Source: Palleniella intestinalis
GTDB lineage: Bacteria > Bacteroidota > Bacteroidia > Bacteroidales > Bacteroidaceae
Reading direction: 5' to 3'
Assembly: GCF_013166595.1 (NCBI RefSeq)
Contig: NZ_JABKKG010000003.1
Coordinates: 25,408 to 89,407 of the forward strand
Length of the DNA stretch: 64,000 nucleotides
The position numbers and the translations under genes were made by a program. The notes beneath the pieces were generated by a model, which saw nothing but the letters and a program-made list of their open reading frames with translations, was not told the DNA's origin and ran no database searches. The stretch's first letter is position 1; each line of letters starts with the position of its first letter. Below, in pieces: positions 8,775 through 16,879 of the stretch.

Positions 8775-8862
8775 GTGAAAGGTAATCTTTTGCATTGTCA
8801 AAGCTGACCTTTTGCATGGTCAAGTGTTGTCTTTCGCTACTCAAAAGATGAGCAAAAGCATG
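8775..8862. repeat. 22-bp tandem repeat element, locus A
   Basis: Three clear 22-base units start at 8775, 8797 and 8819, each with a core like AAAGGTAATCTTTT or AAAGCTGACCTTTTG. A fourth, degenerate unit (8841-8862) completes 88 bp. The first two units share TTTTGCAT at the same position. The same element occurs at four other intergenic places in this window. Confidence 0.75.
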
Positions 8863-8894
8863 GTTTTTCATCACTTTTTGAATGAAAAACCATG
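8859..8894. repeat. Hairpin adjoining repeat locus A
   Basis: CATGGTTTTTCAT at 8859-8871 and its exact complement at 8882-8894 enclose 10 bases. It overlaps the last bases of the fourth repeat unit. Confidence 0.7.
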
Positions 8895-9057
8895 CCTCCT
8901 GACGCTTTTCATGGACACAAAAGCCACAACAAAGCGTCAGAATCCGCATTTCATAACCTTATCTGCACATTATGATAAATAGAGCATAAGAAAACTCATG
9001 CATAAATTCCTTTGGCCGGAGAGTGCTCCAAAGTTACGGCAGACGTGGCATTATGCC

Positions 9058-9540
9058 TTACTCGTCAAAGTCGAAAAGGTCCTCATCGTCATCCTCCTCA
9101 AAGCCGAACACCGGCATTTCGTTGAAGTCATCCAGCTGTCTGCGCTCCTTCTTTGTAGGGCGTCCCGTGCCGCGCTGACGGTCGATGAAGCCGGAGATGC
9201 GTGACATCTCCAAGAGTTCGTACTGCTTTGCGGTGGTCACATTCTCATAGACCTCGGGCAGAAGTTTTGCGCCCACACGGTTCTCTATGCAGTTGAGTAT
9301 GCGGAAAGAGTAGGTGATGGGCGACTTCTTGACATGGATGACCTCACCGCATTTCACCATCCGTGACGGTTTTGCCAAGGCTGCTCCCATGGCAGCGTTG
9401 CCGTCAGTGCCCACGCCGCTCACGCTTACACGGCTGTTCTTGCAGGCGTTGGCGGCCACTGTGCGCGTCTTGAATATTCGGGCTGCCCACAGCCATTTGT
9501 CCAGGCGGGCAGTGTCCTGATGCTTTAGTTTGTTTTCCAT
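9058..9540 (-). CDS. S4-domain RNA-binding protein (Hsp15-like)
   Basis: A 160-residue cytoplasmic protein with an S4 RNA-binding domain in the first 60 residues (ARLDKWLWAARIFKTRT). This motif is shared with Hsp15, which recycles free 50S subunits carrying nascent chains. The region after the domain is basic (RGTGRPTKKERR) and the last 20 residues are strongly acidic (EEDDDEDLFDFDE). It follows pth with only 22 bases between, so it is probably co-transcribed with a second ribosome-rescue enzyme, which supports a translation quality-control role. Confidence 0.85.
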   Translation of the reverse strand: MENKLKHQDTARLDKWLWAARIFKTRTVAANACKNSRVSVSGVGTDGNAAMGAALAKPSRMVKCGEVIHVKKSPITYSFRILNCIENRVGAKLLPEVYENVTTAKQYELLEMSRISGFIDRQRGTGRPTKKERRQLDDFNEMPVFGFEEDDDEDLFDFDE

Positions 9541-9562
9541 AAGCTAAGGTGGCATGTAAGCC

Positions 9563-10126
9563 TTATTTCTTGTTGAACTGGTTCATGGTGATGTCAATGC
9601 CTGCGAGGACGAAAGACTTGATGCAGGCGACGGCATTGTCCATGAGAGGGTTAAGAATCTCGCGCTCTTCGGCAGGGAATTTCCCAAGAACGTAGTCCAC
9701 CTGTCCGCCACGGTTGAACTCGTTGCCTATGCCAATGCGCAGCCGGGCGTATTTCTGTCCTATGAGTTGCTGTATATGTCCCAGTCCGTTGTGCCCTCCG
9801 TTGGAACCGCTGCCTTTGAGTCTCATCTTGCCAAGCGGCAGCGCCAGTTCGTCAACGATGACGAGCAACCGTTCCGTTGCAATGTTTTCCTTCTCCAGCC
9901 AGTAGCGTACGGCATTGCCGGAAAGGTTCATGTATGTCGTGGGTTTGAGCAGGAAGAGCTTCCTCCCCTTTATGGAAGTCTCGGCGACGAAGCCGTAGCG
10001 CTTGTCGGCAAACGTCGCACCAAGGTCATCTGCAAGTTTGTCGACAACCATCCAGCCGGCGTTATGCCGTGTCTCGTGGTATTCCGGTCCGGGATTTCCA
10101 AGGCCTACGATAAGAAATTTGTCCAT
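9563..10126 (-). CDS. pth: Peptidyl-tRNA hydrolase
   Basis: Cleaves peptidyl-tRNA released from stalled ribosomes, freeing tRNA. The product has 187 residues, the usual length. The N-terminus has [19 protein letters not shown] with Asn11 and the catalytic His21. The catalytic Asp lies in [12 protein letters not shown], and [11 protein letters not shown] is the conserved glycine-rich loop. It lies between rplY and the S4 gene on the minus strand. A terminator (10174-10200) separates it from rplY, so it either has its own weak promoter or depends on read-through. Confidence 0.96.
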   Translation of the reverse strand: MDKFLIVGLGNPGPEYHETRHNAGWMVVDKLADDLGATFADKRYGFVAETSIKGRKLFLLKPTTYMNLSGNAVRYWLEKENIATERLLVIVDELALPLGKMRLKGSGSNGGHNGLGHIQQLIGQKYARLRIGIGNEFNRGGQVDYVLGKFPAEEREILNPLMDNAVACIKSFVLAGIDITMNQFNKK

Positions 10127-10173
10127 TTTGCGTTTGTCGTTTTTATACTGTTACTGTTGCGGAGAAAACAAAA

Positions 10174-10200
10174 CGGCACCGAAGCTGTGCTCCGGTGCCG
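10174..10200 (-). terminator. Intrinsic terminator after rplY
   Basis: CGGCACCG and CGGTGCCG form an 8-bp stem. On the minus strand TTTTGTTTTC follows directly, 26 bases after the rplY stop. Confidence 0.8.
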
Positions 10201-10225
10201 ATAAGAATTCAGTATGAGGTCAGTG

Positions 10226-10822
10226 TTACTGAGCAGCCTGAGCAGCAGCACGTGCGGCACGTGTCATCTGTACAGAGCATACGTTAACTTCCTTCGGAGT
10301 AGCAAACTCGAGGCCCTCGAAATTGAGGTCGCCAACCTTGATTGACTTGCCGAGCTCAAGGTTTGTAACGTCGATGACGAGCTTCTCAGGAATGTTTGTG
10401 TAAACAGCTGTGACCTTGATCTGACGAACGAGGAGAGCGAGGCGTCCACCGTTACGCACACCGTTTGCAAGACCCTTGAGTTCTACAGGGATGCCTACTG
10501 TTACAGGCTTGTCCTCTGTAATCTCGAGGAAGTCAACATGGAGGAGTGCATCTGTTACAGGGTGGAACTGGAGTTCCTTGATGACAGCCTTGTGGTCAAC
10601 GCCGTCGATGTTGAGGTTCACAACATACACGTGAGGAGTGTAGATAGCCTTGCGAAGCTCTGCGAATGAAGATGTGAAAGAGAGAGCTACCGGAAGGTTC
10701 TTCTCACCGCCACGCTTAACGCCGTAGATGTTGCAAGGGATGAGTCCCTGCTTGCGAATGTCCTTAGAAGCCTTTTTGCCGAGGTCGCTTCTTACCTGAC
10801 CTGTTACGTTGATTTCTAACAT
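10226..10822 (-). CDS. rplY: 50S ribosomal protein L25 (general stress protein Ctc type)
   Basis: Binds 5S rRNA in the large subunit. The product has 198 residues, the long Ctc-type form with an N-terminal 5S rRNA-binding beta-barrel (about 1-95) and a second C-terminal beta domain. The family stretches GKKASKDIRKQGLIPCNIYG and LLHVDFLEI are visible. The last residues are Ala/Arg/Gln-rich (TRAARAAAQAAQ). It is the first gene of its transcript, with a promoter near 10929-10936 and its own terminator. Confidence 0.95.
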   Translation of the reverse strand: MLEINVTGQVRSDLGKKASKDIRKQGLIPCNIYGVKRGGEKNLPVALSFTSSFAELRKAIYTPHVYVVNLNIDGVDHKAVIKELQFHPVTDALLHVDFLEITEDKPVTVGIPVELKGLANGVRNGGRLALLVRQIKVTAVYTNIPEKLVIDVTNLELGKSIKVGDLNFEGLEFATPKEVNVCSVQMTRAARAAAQAAQ

Positions 10823-10928
10823 AATTGTGTTACTCTAAATTAAGTAGTTAATGAAATTAAGTTGCTTAATCCGCCATCACACAGTGCTGATGCAGCGCAC
10901 AGCACGAAAGATTTTGCGAAATGCCCGA

Positions 10929-10957
10929 CAAAATTACTACTTTTTTCTGAATCAGAC
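10929..10957 (-). promoter_or_regulatory. Promoter of rplY
   Basis: On the minus strand TAATTTTG (10929-10936) is a perfect -7 element, with TTTG (10954-10957) 17 bases upstream. The leader would be about 100 nt. Confidence 0.55.
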
Positions 10958-10998
10958 AAAGGATTATATTAAAAAACATAGAAAAAGTGTGAATTTTC

Positions 10999-11029
10999 TT
11001 GTCTATGTGGAGTATTTTGTCTATTTTTG
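10999..11029 (+). promoter_or_regulatory. Promoter of the nusB operon
   Basis: TTG at 10999-11001, a 20-base spacer and TATTTTTG at 11022-11029. The ATG of nusB is at 11095. Confidence 0.65.
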
Positions 11030-11094
11030 CAACATAATAGTGTACTCGGTACATAAGGATGCAGGAAATATTCCTCATAATATTATATAGTGAT

Positions 11095-12033
11095 ATGATA
11101 AACAGAGAACTTATAAGAATCAAGGTGGTCCAGCTGACCTACGCTTATTACCAGAATGGGAACTGCAACATTGAGAATGCGGAGAAGGAATTGCTTTTCA
11201 GCCTTGACAAGGCGTATGACTTGTACCATAGCCTTTTGGATTTGATGGTTGCCGTCACCCGTGTTGCACGCCAGCGCGTTGACGTTGCAAAGGCAAGACA
11301 TGAGCGTGGCGAGGGGGCTAAGCCTTCGGAACGTTTCACCTTGAACAAGTTTGCATTGCAGCTTGAGGAAAACGCTACGCTCAATGAATGGCGCGGACGT
11401 CAGAAATTCACTTGGGATGATGATGTGACGGCTGTGCGCAGCGTGCTTGACAGCATAGAGGCAAGCGAGGCTTATGCTGAGTATATGGCAGCAGCGGATG
11501 AGCCGGACTATGCCGCTGACCGTGAATTGTGGCGCAAGCTCTACAAGACTTTTGTCGTTGACAACGAAGAGATTGACAAGGTTCTGGAGGAAAGGTCTCT
11601 CTATTGGAATGACGACAAGTATATTGTAGACACCTTTGTCATAAAGACAATAAAGCGTTTCACAGAGAAGAGCGATGCCGACCAAGAGCTTTTGCCGGAG
11701 TTCAAGGATATGGCTGACCGTGATTTCGCTGTCAAACTGTTCCGCACATCGATACTCAATTCAGAGCAGTACCAGCACTACATGACCCAGACAACCAAGA
11801 ACTGGGACTTCTCACGACTGGCATATATGGATGTGGTGATTATGCAGATAGCCATCGCTGAAATGCTTTCATTCCCGGCCATACCGGTCTCTGTGTCCAT
11901 TAACGAGTATGTCAACCTCGCGAAAGTCTACAGTACACCAAAGTCTTGGCGGTATGTGAACGGCATGCTTGACTCCATTGCGCGTTATCTCAACGAGACA
12001 GGAAAGATGCTGAAGCCATTGCCTGAGAGATAA
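11095..12033 (+). CDS. nusB: Transcription antitermination factor NusB, long Bacteroidetes form
   Basis: NusB with NusE binds boxA RNA during rRNA transcription. The 312-residue product is about twice the length of enterobacterial NusB, because an extra N-terminal helical region precedes the NusB fold; this is usual in Bacteroidetes. The C-terminal domain shows the family pattern (AIAEMLSFPAIPVSVSINEY, then VNLAKVYSTPKSWRYVNG). The ATG at 11095 (MINRELIRIKVVQ) is preferred over an upstream in-frame ATG at 11059 that lies between the promoter and the coding region. It heads the run nusB-yajC-ybbR-coaE. Confidence 0.93.
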   Translation: MINRELIRIKVVQLTYAYYQNGNCNIENAEKELLFSLDKAYDLYHSLLDLMVAVTRVARQRVDVAKARHERGEGAKPSERFTLNKFALQLEENATLNEWRGRQKFTWDDDVTAVRSVLDSIEASEAYAEYMAAADEPDYAADRELWRKLYKTFVVDNEEIDKVLEERSLYWNDDKYIVDTFVIKTIKRFTEKSDADQELLPEFKDMADRDFAVKLFRTSILNSEQYQHYMTQTTKNWDFSRLAYMDVVIMQIAIAEMLSFPAIPVSVSINEYVNLAKVYSTPKSWRYVNGMLDSIARYLNETGKMLKPLPER

Positions 12034-12094
12034 AGGAACATACATTAGATATTATATAGCAACCATACAATAACATAAAAAAAACATATCGATT

Positions 12095-12397
12095 ATGAAT
12101 ACAATTCTCGCTGCCCAGGCAGCAGGGGGCAGTTCCCAAATGATTATAATGCTTGTGCTGATGTTCGCCATAATGTATTTCTTTATGATTCGTCCTCAGC
12201 AGAAGAAGCAGAAAGAGATACGCAACTTCCAGAACGCTCTTGAAGTGGGTGCGAAAGTCGTTACAGGCGGCGGTGTCCATGGAGAAGTGAAGAAGGTGGA
12301 TCATGCGGCAGGCATCGTGGAGATAGAAGTCTCAAAAGGTGTTACCATAAAGGTTGAGAAGTCTTATGTCTTCGCTGCCGCACCGGAGCAGAGATAA
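12095..12397 (+). CDS. yajC: Preprotein translocase subunit YajC
   Basis: Accessory subunit of the SecDF-YajC membrane complex. The 100-residue product has one transmembrane helix (about 16-33), then the hallmark FMIRPQQKKQKE and GAKVVTGGGVHGEV. The gap to nusB is 61 bases. Confidence 0.95.
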   Translation: MNTILAAQAAGGSSQMIIMLVLMFAIMYFFMIRPQQKKQKEIRNFQNALEVGAKVVTGGGVHGEVKKVDHAAGIVEIEVSKGVTIKVEKSYVFAAAPEQR

Positions 12398-12496
12398 TCA
12401 CGACTGCATTTGAATCAATAAGTGATGAGGAAGGCCGTGCCGCACATTGTGTGGCAGTGGGGGACACAAGCGGACCTTTAATGCCAAAGCTATCCA

Positions 12497-13474
12497 ATGC
12501 CGGAAAAATTGCAACATATAACAAAGATAATCAGAGACTTCCTGTTCAGTGCTGTTAACAGGGAGTTTCTGATTTTTTTGTTCTTCCTTGTCCTCAGCGC
12601 CGCTTATTGGATGATGTCTGTCCTTAATGACACCATGGAGCGTGAGATACAGATTCCTGTACAGCTGACAGGTGTGCCAAGTAATGTCGTTGTCCTTGCC
12701 GACAGTATTCCTAATGTGCGTATTGTCGTGCGTGACAAGGGCTTTGTGCTCTCCACCTACATGTACCGCGAGCATACTCCGCCGGTAAAGGTTTCGTTCC
12801 AGACTTATGCAAAGACTTCTGACAAAATAACGGTCACTGCCTCAGAGCTGCAGAAGCTTGTAAGCCAGCAACTCTCAGGCTCAACGAAGATAGTCTCCGT
12901 GAAGCCTGAAAAACTTGAACTGGGATACAATCATGGCAAGTACAAGCGTGTGCCGGTGAAGGTGCTTGGTGTTGTCAGTGCTGATGCCAACTATTATCTT
13001 GCGCGAGTACAGTTCCGCCCGGCTTATGTCACGGTCTATGGCTCGTCGCAGATACTTGACAGTCTGACGGCTGTCTATACTGTGCGTCAGGATATACGGA
13101 ATGTGAGGGACACACTGTCGGATGTCGTGCGTCTTCGTCCCATTCCTGGAACGAAATTCGTGCCGGACAAGGTGCGCATGACACTCTGCCCTGATGTCAT
13201 GGTTGAGGCGACAACCTCTGTTCCAATCATTCCTACAAACGTCCCTGTGACAAAGACCCTGCGCACATTCCCTTCACAGGTGGATGTCTCCTATGTCATT
13301 GGCGCGTCACAGTACAAGAAGATTGGTGTCTCACAGTTCACTGTCGTTGCCGATTACCATTCAACGGCAGGCGGTACGACAGAGAAATGCAACCTGCGCA
13401 TCGTCCGTTCGCCGCGTGACGCACGCAATGTGCGCCTTGCTGTCTCTGATGTGGATTATCTCATAGAACAATGA
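12497..13474 (+). CDS. YbbR-like (CdaR-like) domain protein
   Basis: A 325-residue membrane-anchored protein with a single N-terminal transmembrane helix (about 21-39, FLIFLFFLVLSAAYWMMSV) and several extracytoplasmic YbbR domains of about 80 residues. Family features include IPVQLTGVPSNVVV and a repeated TVYGSS/VRQDI pattern. In Firmicutes YbbR/CdaR proteins control the diadenylate cyclase CdaA; no cyclase lies in this window, so that role is unproven here. The stop overlaps the start of coaE (ATGA), which indicates translational coupling. Confidence 0.85.
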   Translation: MPEKLQHITKIIRDFLFSAVNREFLIFLFFLVLSAAYWMMSVLNDTMEREIQIPVQLTGVPSNVVVLADSIPNVRIVVRDKGFVLSTYMYREHTPPVKVSFQTYAKTSDKITVTASELQKLVSQQLSGSTKIVSVKPEKLELGYNHGKYKRVPVKVLGVVSADANYYLARVQFRPAYVTVYGSSQILDSLTAVYTVRQDIRNVRDTLSDVVRLRPIPGTKFVPDKVRMTLCPDVMVEATTSVPIIPTNVPVTKTLRTFPSQVDVSYVIGASQYKKIGVSQFTVVADYHSTAGGTTEKCNLRIVRSPRDARNVRLAVSDVDYLIEQ

Positions 13475-14031
13475 AATATGCACTTACCGGCGGTATAGGC
13501 AGTGGGAAAAGCTATGTCTGCCGCAAGCTGAAGGAATATGGTGTGGAGGTGTTCGACTGTGATGCTTCCGCAAAGTGCCTTATGCGCTCCTGCCGTAAGC
13601 TGCAAGAACAGCTGTCTGAGGCAGTGGGAAAGGATGTATTTCCCGGCGGACAGCTTGACAAAGCTGCTTTGGCGCAGTTCCTTCTTGCCTCGGAAGAGAA
13701 CACAAAGGTGATTAACAGCATTGTCCACCCTGCTGTTGCTGAGGATTTCCGGTCTTCGGGCATGCAGTGGATGGAGTCAGCCATACTCTTTGAGGCTGAC
13801 TTCCGGTATAATGTCGATAAGGTCATCTGTGTCTCAGCACCTTTGGAGACAAGGGTGGAAAGGGTCATGAAGCGTGACGGCATCTCACGGGAGAAGGCTC
13901 TCGAATGGATAAATCGCCAGATGTCGCAGGAGGAGAAGGAGCGCCTTTCCGATTATGTCATAGTCAATGACGGCACTGCTGACCTTGACAGGCAACTGGA
14001 AGAACTTTTGGAAAAGACAAAACATGAATAG
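13471..14031 (+). CDS. coaE: Dephospho-CoA kinase
   Basis: Catalyses the last step of coenzyme A synthesis, phosphorylating the ribose of dephospho-CoA. The product has 186 residues. The P-loop GGIGSGKS is at residues 7-14, and VFDCDASAK follows as in the family. INSIVHPAV and the C-terminal VNDGT stretch are further matches. Its ATG overlaps the stop of the ybbR-like gene by four bases. Confidence 0.94.
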   Translation: MKYALTGGIGSGKSYVCRKLKEYGVEVFDCDASAKCLMRSCRKLQEQLSEAVGKDVFPGGQLDKAALAQFLLASEENTKVINSIVHPAVAEDFRSSGMQWMESAILFEADFRYNVDKVICVSAPLETRVERVMKRDGISREKALEWINRQMSQEEKERLSDYVIVNDGTADLDRQLEELLEKTKHE

Positions 14032-14153
14032 GGCAGAGGTACTCTCTCCGTGTCCGTCCGGCATTTGCGCAGCATGTACATCTTTGTGCATGCCGCATTC
14101 GACAAGTATAATAAAAACGCATAAACAAATACAAATAACCAACACAGAAGATA

Positions 14154-14591
14154 ATGAAAGAAACAATCCTCGCCATTTCTGGCAAACCAGGTCTTTACCG
14201 CCTTGTCAGCCGCGGTAACGGTACACTTATAGTAGAAACTCTTGACGAGACAAAGAAGCGCATCCCTGCATTTGCAAGGGACCGCGTCACAAGCCTTGCT
14301 GACATAGCAATGTACACAGATGATGAGGACATCGCCCTCTGGAAAGTGCTGAAGTCACTTGGTGAGAAAGAGGAGTCAAAACCTTCATCCCTTGACTACA
14401 AGAAGGCAAGTTCTGCAGAGCTCCGCGAGTATTTCGCAGAAATTCTTCCTACATTCGACCGCGACCGCGTCCATGACAGTGACATCAAGAAACTCATACA
14501 GTGGTACAACATCCTTGTCAAGGCAGGAATCACAGATTTCGAGGTGGCTCTCGCTCCTACGGAAGGTGACAACATTGATGACAGAGCTTAA
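14154..14591 (+). CDS. DUF5606 family protein
   Basis: A 145-residue cytoplasmic protein. The N-terminus MKETILAISGKPGLYRLVSR and the later RDRVHDSDIKKLIQWYN are typical of this Bacteroidetes-specific family of unknown function, which usually sits after coaE. The second half is helical and charged. A strong terminator (14606-14634) follows, so it ends the nusB-coaE operon. Confidence 0.85.
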   Translation: MKETILAISGKPGLYRLVSRGNGTLIVETLDETKKRIPAFARDRVTSLADIAMYTDDEDIALWKVLKSLGEKEESKPSSLDYKKASSAELREYFAEILPTFDRDRVHDSDIKKLIQWYNILVKAGITDFEVALAPTEGDNIDDRA

Positions 14592-14605
14592 TCACTGACA
14601 GTTAT

Positions 14606-14634
14606 ATCCCTTCCCGTTCGGGAGGGGATTTTTT
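14606..14634 (+). terminator. Intrinsic terminator after DUF5606
   Basis: ATCCCTTCCC and GGGAGGGGAT form a stem with a 4-base loop (GTTC), followed by TTTTTT. Confidence 0.9.
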
Positions 14635-14678
14635 GTGCTCTTTATTGAAATATATCAAATTGTTTGAATTTTAGCTTT

Positions 14679-15701
14679 ATGAATATTGCAGATATAGTCT
14701 TGATATTAGTAGGCATAGTTGTCGTGCTCCGCGGTGCAGACAACCTTACGGAAGGTTCTGTGAGTGTAGCACGTAAGTTCCACATGCCGGAGTTGGTCAT
14801 CGGACTCACCATCGTCGCCTTCGGCACCTCCATGCCAGAGTTCTGTGTTTCAATGGCTTCCGCGCTGAATGGCACGTCAGACATGGCAGTCGGCAATGTC
14901 GTTGGAAGCAACATCTTCAATGTGCTGCTTGTCGTTGGTGTATGTGCCGTGATTCATCCGATGTCTGTCGAAATGTCAACCATCCGCCGTGACCTGCCGT
15001 TTGCCTTCTGTGCGACAGTGGCACTAATCTTCTTTCTCGCTGACGGGACAATGACACGAGGCGAGGGATGGCTTATGGTTGCCATGTTTGCCATGTACAT
15101 GTGGTATATGCTCCGCAGTATACAGCCGCTTGCAGCTACAGTGACAAAGAAGCGGAAAAGCACATCTGCCGGAAACACTGCTGCCACGGTAATGCCGCAA
15201 GAGGCAAGAGCATGCAACACATTGATAGGCAAAGTCCGTGCGTTGAATGGCAGATTGCGTGCTTTTGCGCCACTCCTTATCGTCATTGGTCTGGCAGAAC
15301 TTGTTATTGGAGCAGACATCTTTGTTGGTTCGGCGACACGTTTCGCACAGTCGTTAGGTGTCTCGGAGGCAGTGATAGGCATCACCATACTTGGTGCCGG
15401 AACATCCCTCCCGGAGCTGGCAACAAGTGTTGTCGCTGCTTGGAAGGGCAGCACATCGATGGCATTGGGCAATGTCATCGGCTCATGCGTGTTTAACATA
15501 ATGCTCATACTTGGTCTTACATCCGTCATTGTGCCTCTCAGTCCTTCCGGCATCTCCACAGTCGACCTTGCCACACTGTTCCTAAGTGCACTCGCACTGT
15601 ACCTCTTCTCTTTCACCAACAAGACCATGGAACGTTGGGAAGGCGCAGTGCTGACAGTGGGCTTCATTGCATATATGACATGGCTGTTAATGAATGTTTA
15701 G
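14679..15701 (+). CDS. Calcium/sodium antiporter, YrbG family
   Basis: Inner-membrane cation exchanger with two inverted repeats of five helices, 340 residues. The two signature alpha-repeats are visible: GTSMPEFCVSMASALNG in the first half and GAGTSLPELATSVVAAWKG in the second, each followed by GNVVGSNIFN or GNVIGSCVFN. The ATG at 14679 is preferred over an upstream TTG at 14664. An Arg/Lys-rich loop (about 150-190) separates the halves. Confidence 0.93.
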   Translation: MNIADIVLILVGIVVVLRGADNLTEGSVSVARKFHMPELVIGLTIVAFGTSMPEFCVSMASALNGTSDMAVGNVVGSNIFNVLLVVGVCAVIHPMSVEMSTIRRDLPFAFCATVALIFFLADGTMTRGEGWLMVAMFAMYMWYMLRSIQPLAATVTKKRKSTSAGNTAATVMPQEARACNTLIGKVRALNGRLRAFAPLLIVIGLAELVIGADIFVGSATRFAQSLGVSEAVIGITILGAGTSLPELATSVVAAWKGSTSMALGNVIGSCVFNIMLILGLTSVIVPLSPSGISTVDLATLFLSALALYLFSFTNKTMERWEGAVLTVGFIAYMTWLLMNV

Positions 15702-15732
15702 GGATTTTCCCACCCCTATTAGGAAAATCACC

Positions 15733-15764
15733 TTTGCTCTTTTGCTCCTTTGGCAGTAACTTTG
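15733..15764 (+). promoter_or_regulatory. Promoter of the basic secreted protein gene
   Basis: TTTG at 15733-15736, a 20-base spacer and TAACTTTG at 15757-15764. The ATG is at 15849. Confidence 0.7.
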
Positions 15765-15848
15765 CAGCATAGAAAGAAGCATTCCGCAGCACGCATGCAG
15801 GATAATGCCATGGAAAGGCATAAGAAACAACGATAAAAACATACGGTT

Positions 15849-16763
15849 ATGAAAAAGATTATTCTCTCCTTCGCAATGATGATTTCCGTAATCATGACGG
15901 CAAGTGCCATGAGTTACGAACAGGCGCGTGAGAAAGCATTGTTCCTTACGGACAAGATGGCTTACGAACTGGACCTTACGGAGTCGCAGTATGAGGCTGC
16001 TTTCGAGGTCAATCTCGACTATCTGATGTCCGTGACGACAGCTGATGACGTCTATTCCGAGTACTGGCGCCGCCGCAATCTTGACCTTTCGTACATACTC
16101 CTTGATTGGCAGTACCGTACATTCTGCGGATTGGAATATTTCTACCGCCCTTTATATTGGGGCAGTGGTTGCTGGCATTTCCGTATCTTTGCCCACTATC
16201 CTCACCATAACTTCCTCTATTTCAGCCGTCCGCATTTCTACACTACATACCGTGGCGGACATGCTTGGCACAGAAACGGCGGACGCTCATGGTACCATGG
16301 CAGGACTTTCTCCGGCTCGCACCATCGCGGAATGCGTGCAGGATTTGACAGCAAGCGCGGACATCACTCGAATGGCTCGCACGGCAGGCCTCATGTCTCT
16401 CCCGGCCGTGGCCACTCCAACCGTGATGTGAACCACCGCAAAGGCTCGTCAAACTTTGATTCGCAGCATAACAAAGGACACCGTCGCGATGCCGACAGAG
16501 TGCGCGAAAGCAGCACAAGGCGTACGGCAGGCGATGTGAACCGCAGCTCCAACCGCAGTTCAAGCAGCTTCACTCCGTCACGCTCCTTCTCAGGCAGCAG
16601 TTCCAACCGTAGTGTGACAAGCGGCAATTCCAACCGTTCCCATGGCAGTGGCTCAGGTTCTCGCTCAGGAGGCAGCTTCAGCGGTGGCTCCCGTGGCAGT
16701 GCCAATGGCAGTGCTACACGTAGCTCCGGTGGTTTCGGAGGCAATGGTGGCGGACACAGATAA
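15849..16763 (+). CDS. Secreted His/Arg/Ser/Gly-rich protein of unknown function
   Basis: A 304-residue protein with a signal peptide (about 1-20, MKKIILSFAMMISVIMTASA). Residues about 22-110 are folded-looking and rich in aromatic residues (YWGSGCWHFRIFAHYPHHNF). From about residue 130 to the end the sequence is low complexity: first His/Arg/Gly-rich, then Ser/Asn/Arg/Gly repeats (SSNRSSSSF, GSGSGSRSGGSF) ending GGNGGGHR. The tail is strongly basic. I do not recognise a family with certainty; similar short secreted proteins with repetitive tails occur in Bacteroidales. A large hairpin (16789-16865) ends the transcript. Confidence 0.75.
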   Translation: MKKIILSFAMMISVIMTASAMSYEQAREKALFLTDKMAYELDLTESQYEAAFEVNLDYLMSVTTADDVYSEYWRRRNLDLSYILLDWQYRTFCGLEYFYRPLYWGSGCWHFRIFAHYPHHNFLYFSRPHFYTTYRGGHAWHRNGGRSWYHGRTFSGSHHRGMRAGFDSKRGHHSNGSHGRPHVSPGRGHSNRDVNHRKGSSNFDSQHNKGHRRDADRVRESSTRRTAGDVNRSSNRSSSSFTPSRSFSGSSSNRSVTSGNSNRSHGSGSGSRSGGSFSGGSRGSANGSATRSSGGFGGNGGGHR

Positions 16764-16788
16764 GAGAACTCTGCTGAGTAATAAATGA

Positions 16789-16871
16789 CTGTTGCAAATT
16801 ACTTTATATAGGAAAACATCTGTTTTTATGCAAACAGAGCGTAGATATAAAGTAATTTGCAACAGTTTTTT
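16789..16871 (+). terminator. Long inverted repeat acting as terminator
   Basis: Two perfect 20-bp arms (16789-16808 and 16846-16865) enclose 37 bases that hold an inner CTGTTT/AAACAG hairpin. TTTTTT follows at 16866-16871. It lies between two convergent genes. The arms are unusually long for a simple terminator. Confidence 0.75.
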
Positions 16872-16879
16872 GTTGCCTT

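Larger units (their letters stand above)
8437..9057. other. Non-coding stretch between the efflux operon and the S4 gene
   Basis: No ORF here looks real: the frames present are short, A/T-biased and without family features. The stretch holds one copy of the 22-bp repeat element (8775-8862) and a 13-bp perfect hairpin (8859-8894). I see nothing else I can name in the remaining sequence. Confidence 0.5.

Noticed and set aside
8451..8801. 116-residue minus-strand ORF between tolC and the S4 gene
   Set aside because: It begins inside the 22-bp repeat, has no recognisable features and no conserved-looking pattern.
10226..10240. GTGTTACTG at the end of rplY as another copy of the 22-bp repeat
   Set aside because: Only seven bases match, there is no second unit, and it lies within coding sequence.
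14954..15667. 237-residue minus-strand ORF opposite the Na/Ca antiporter
   Set aside because: Reverse frame of the alpha-repeat regions.
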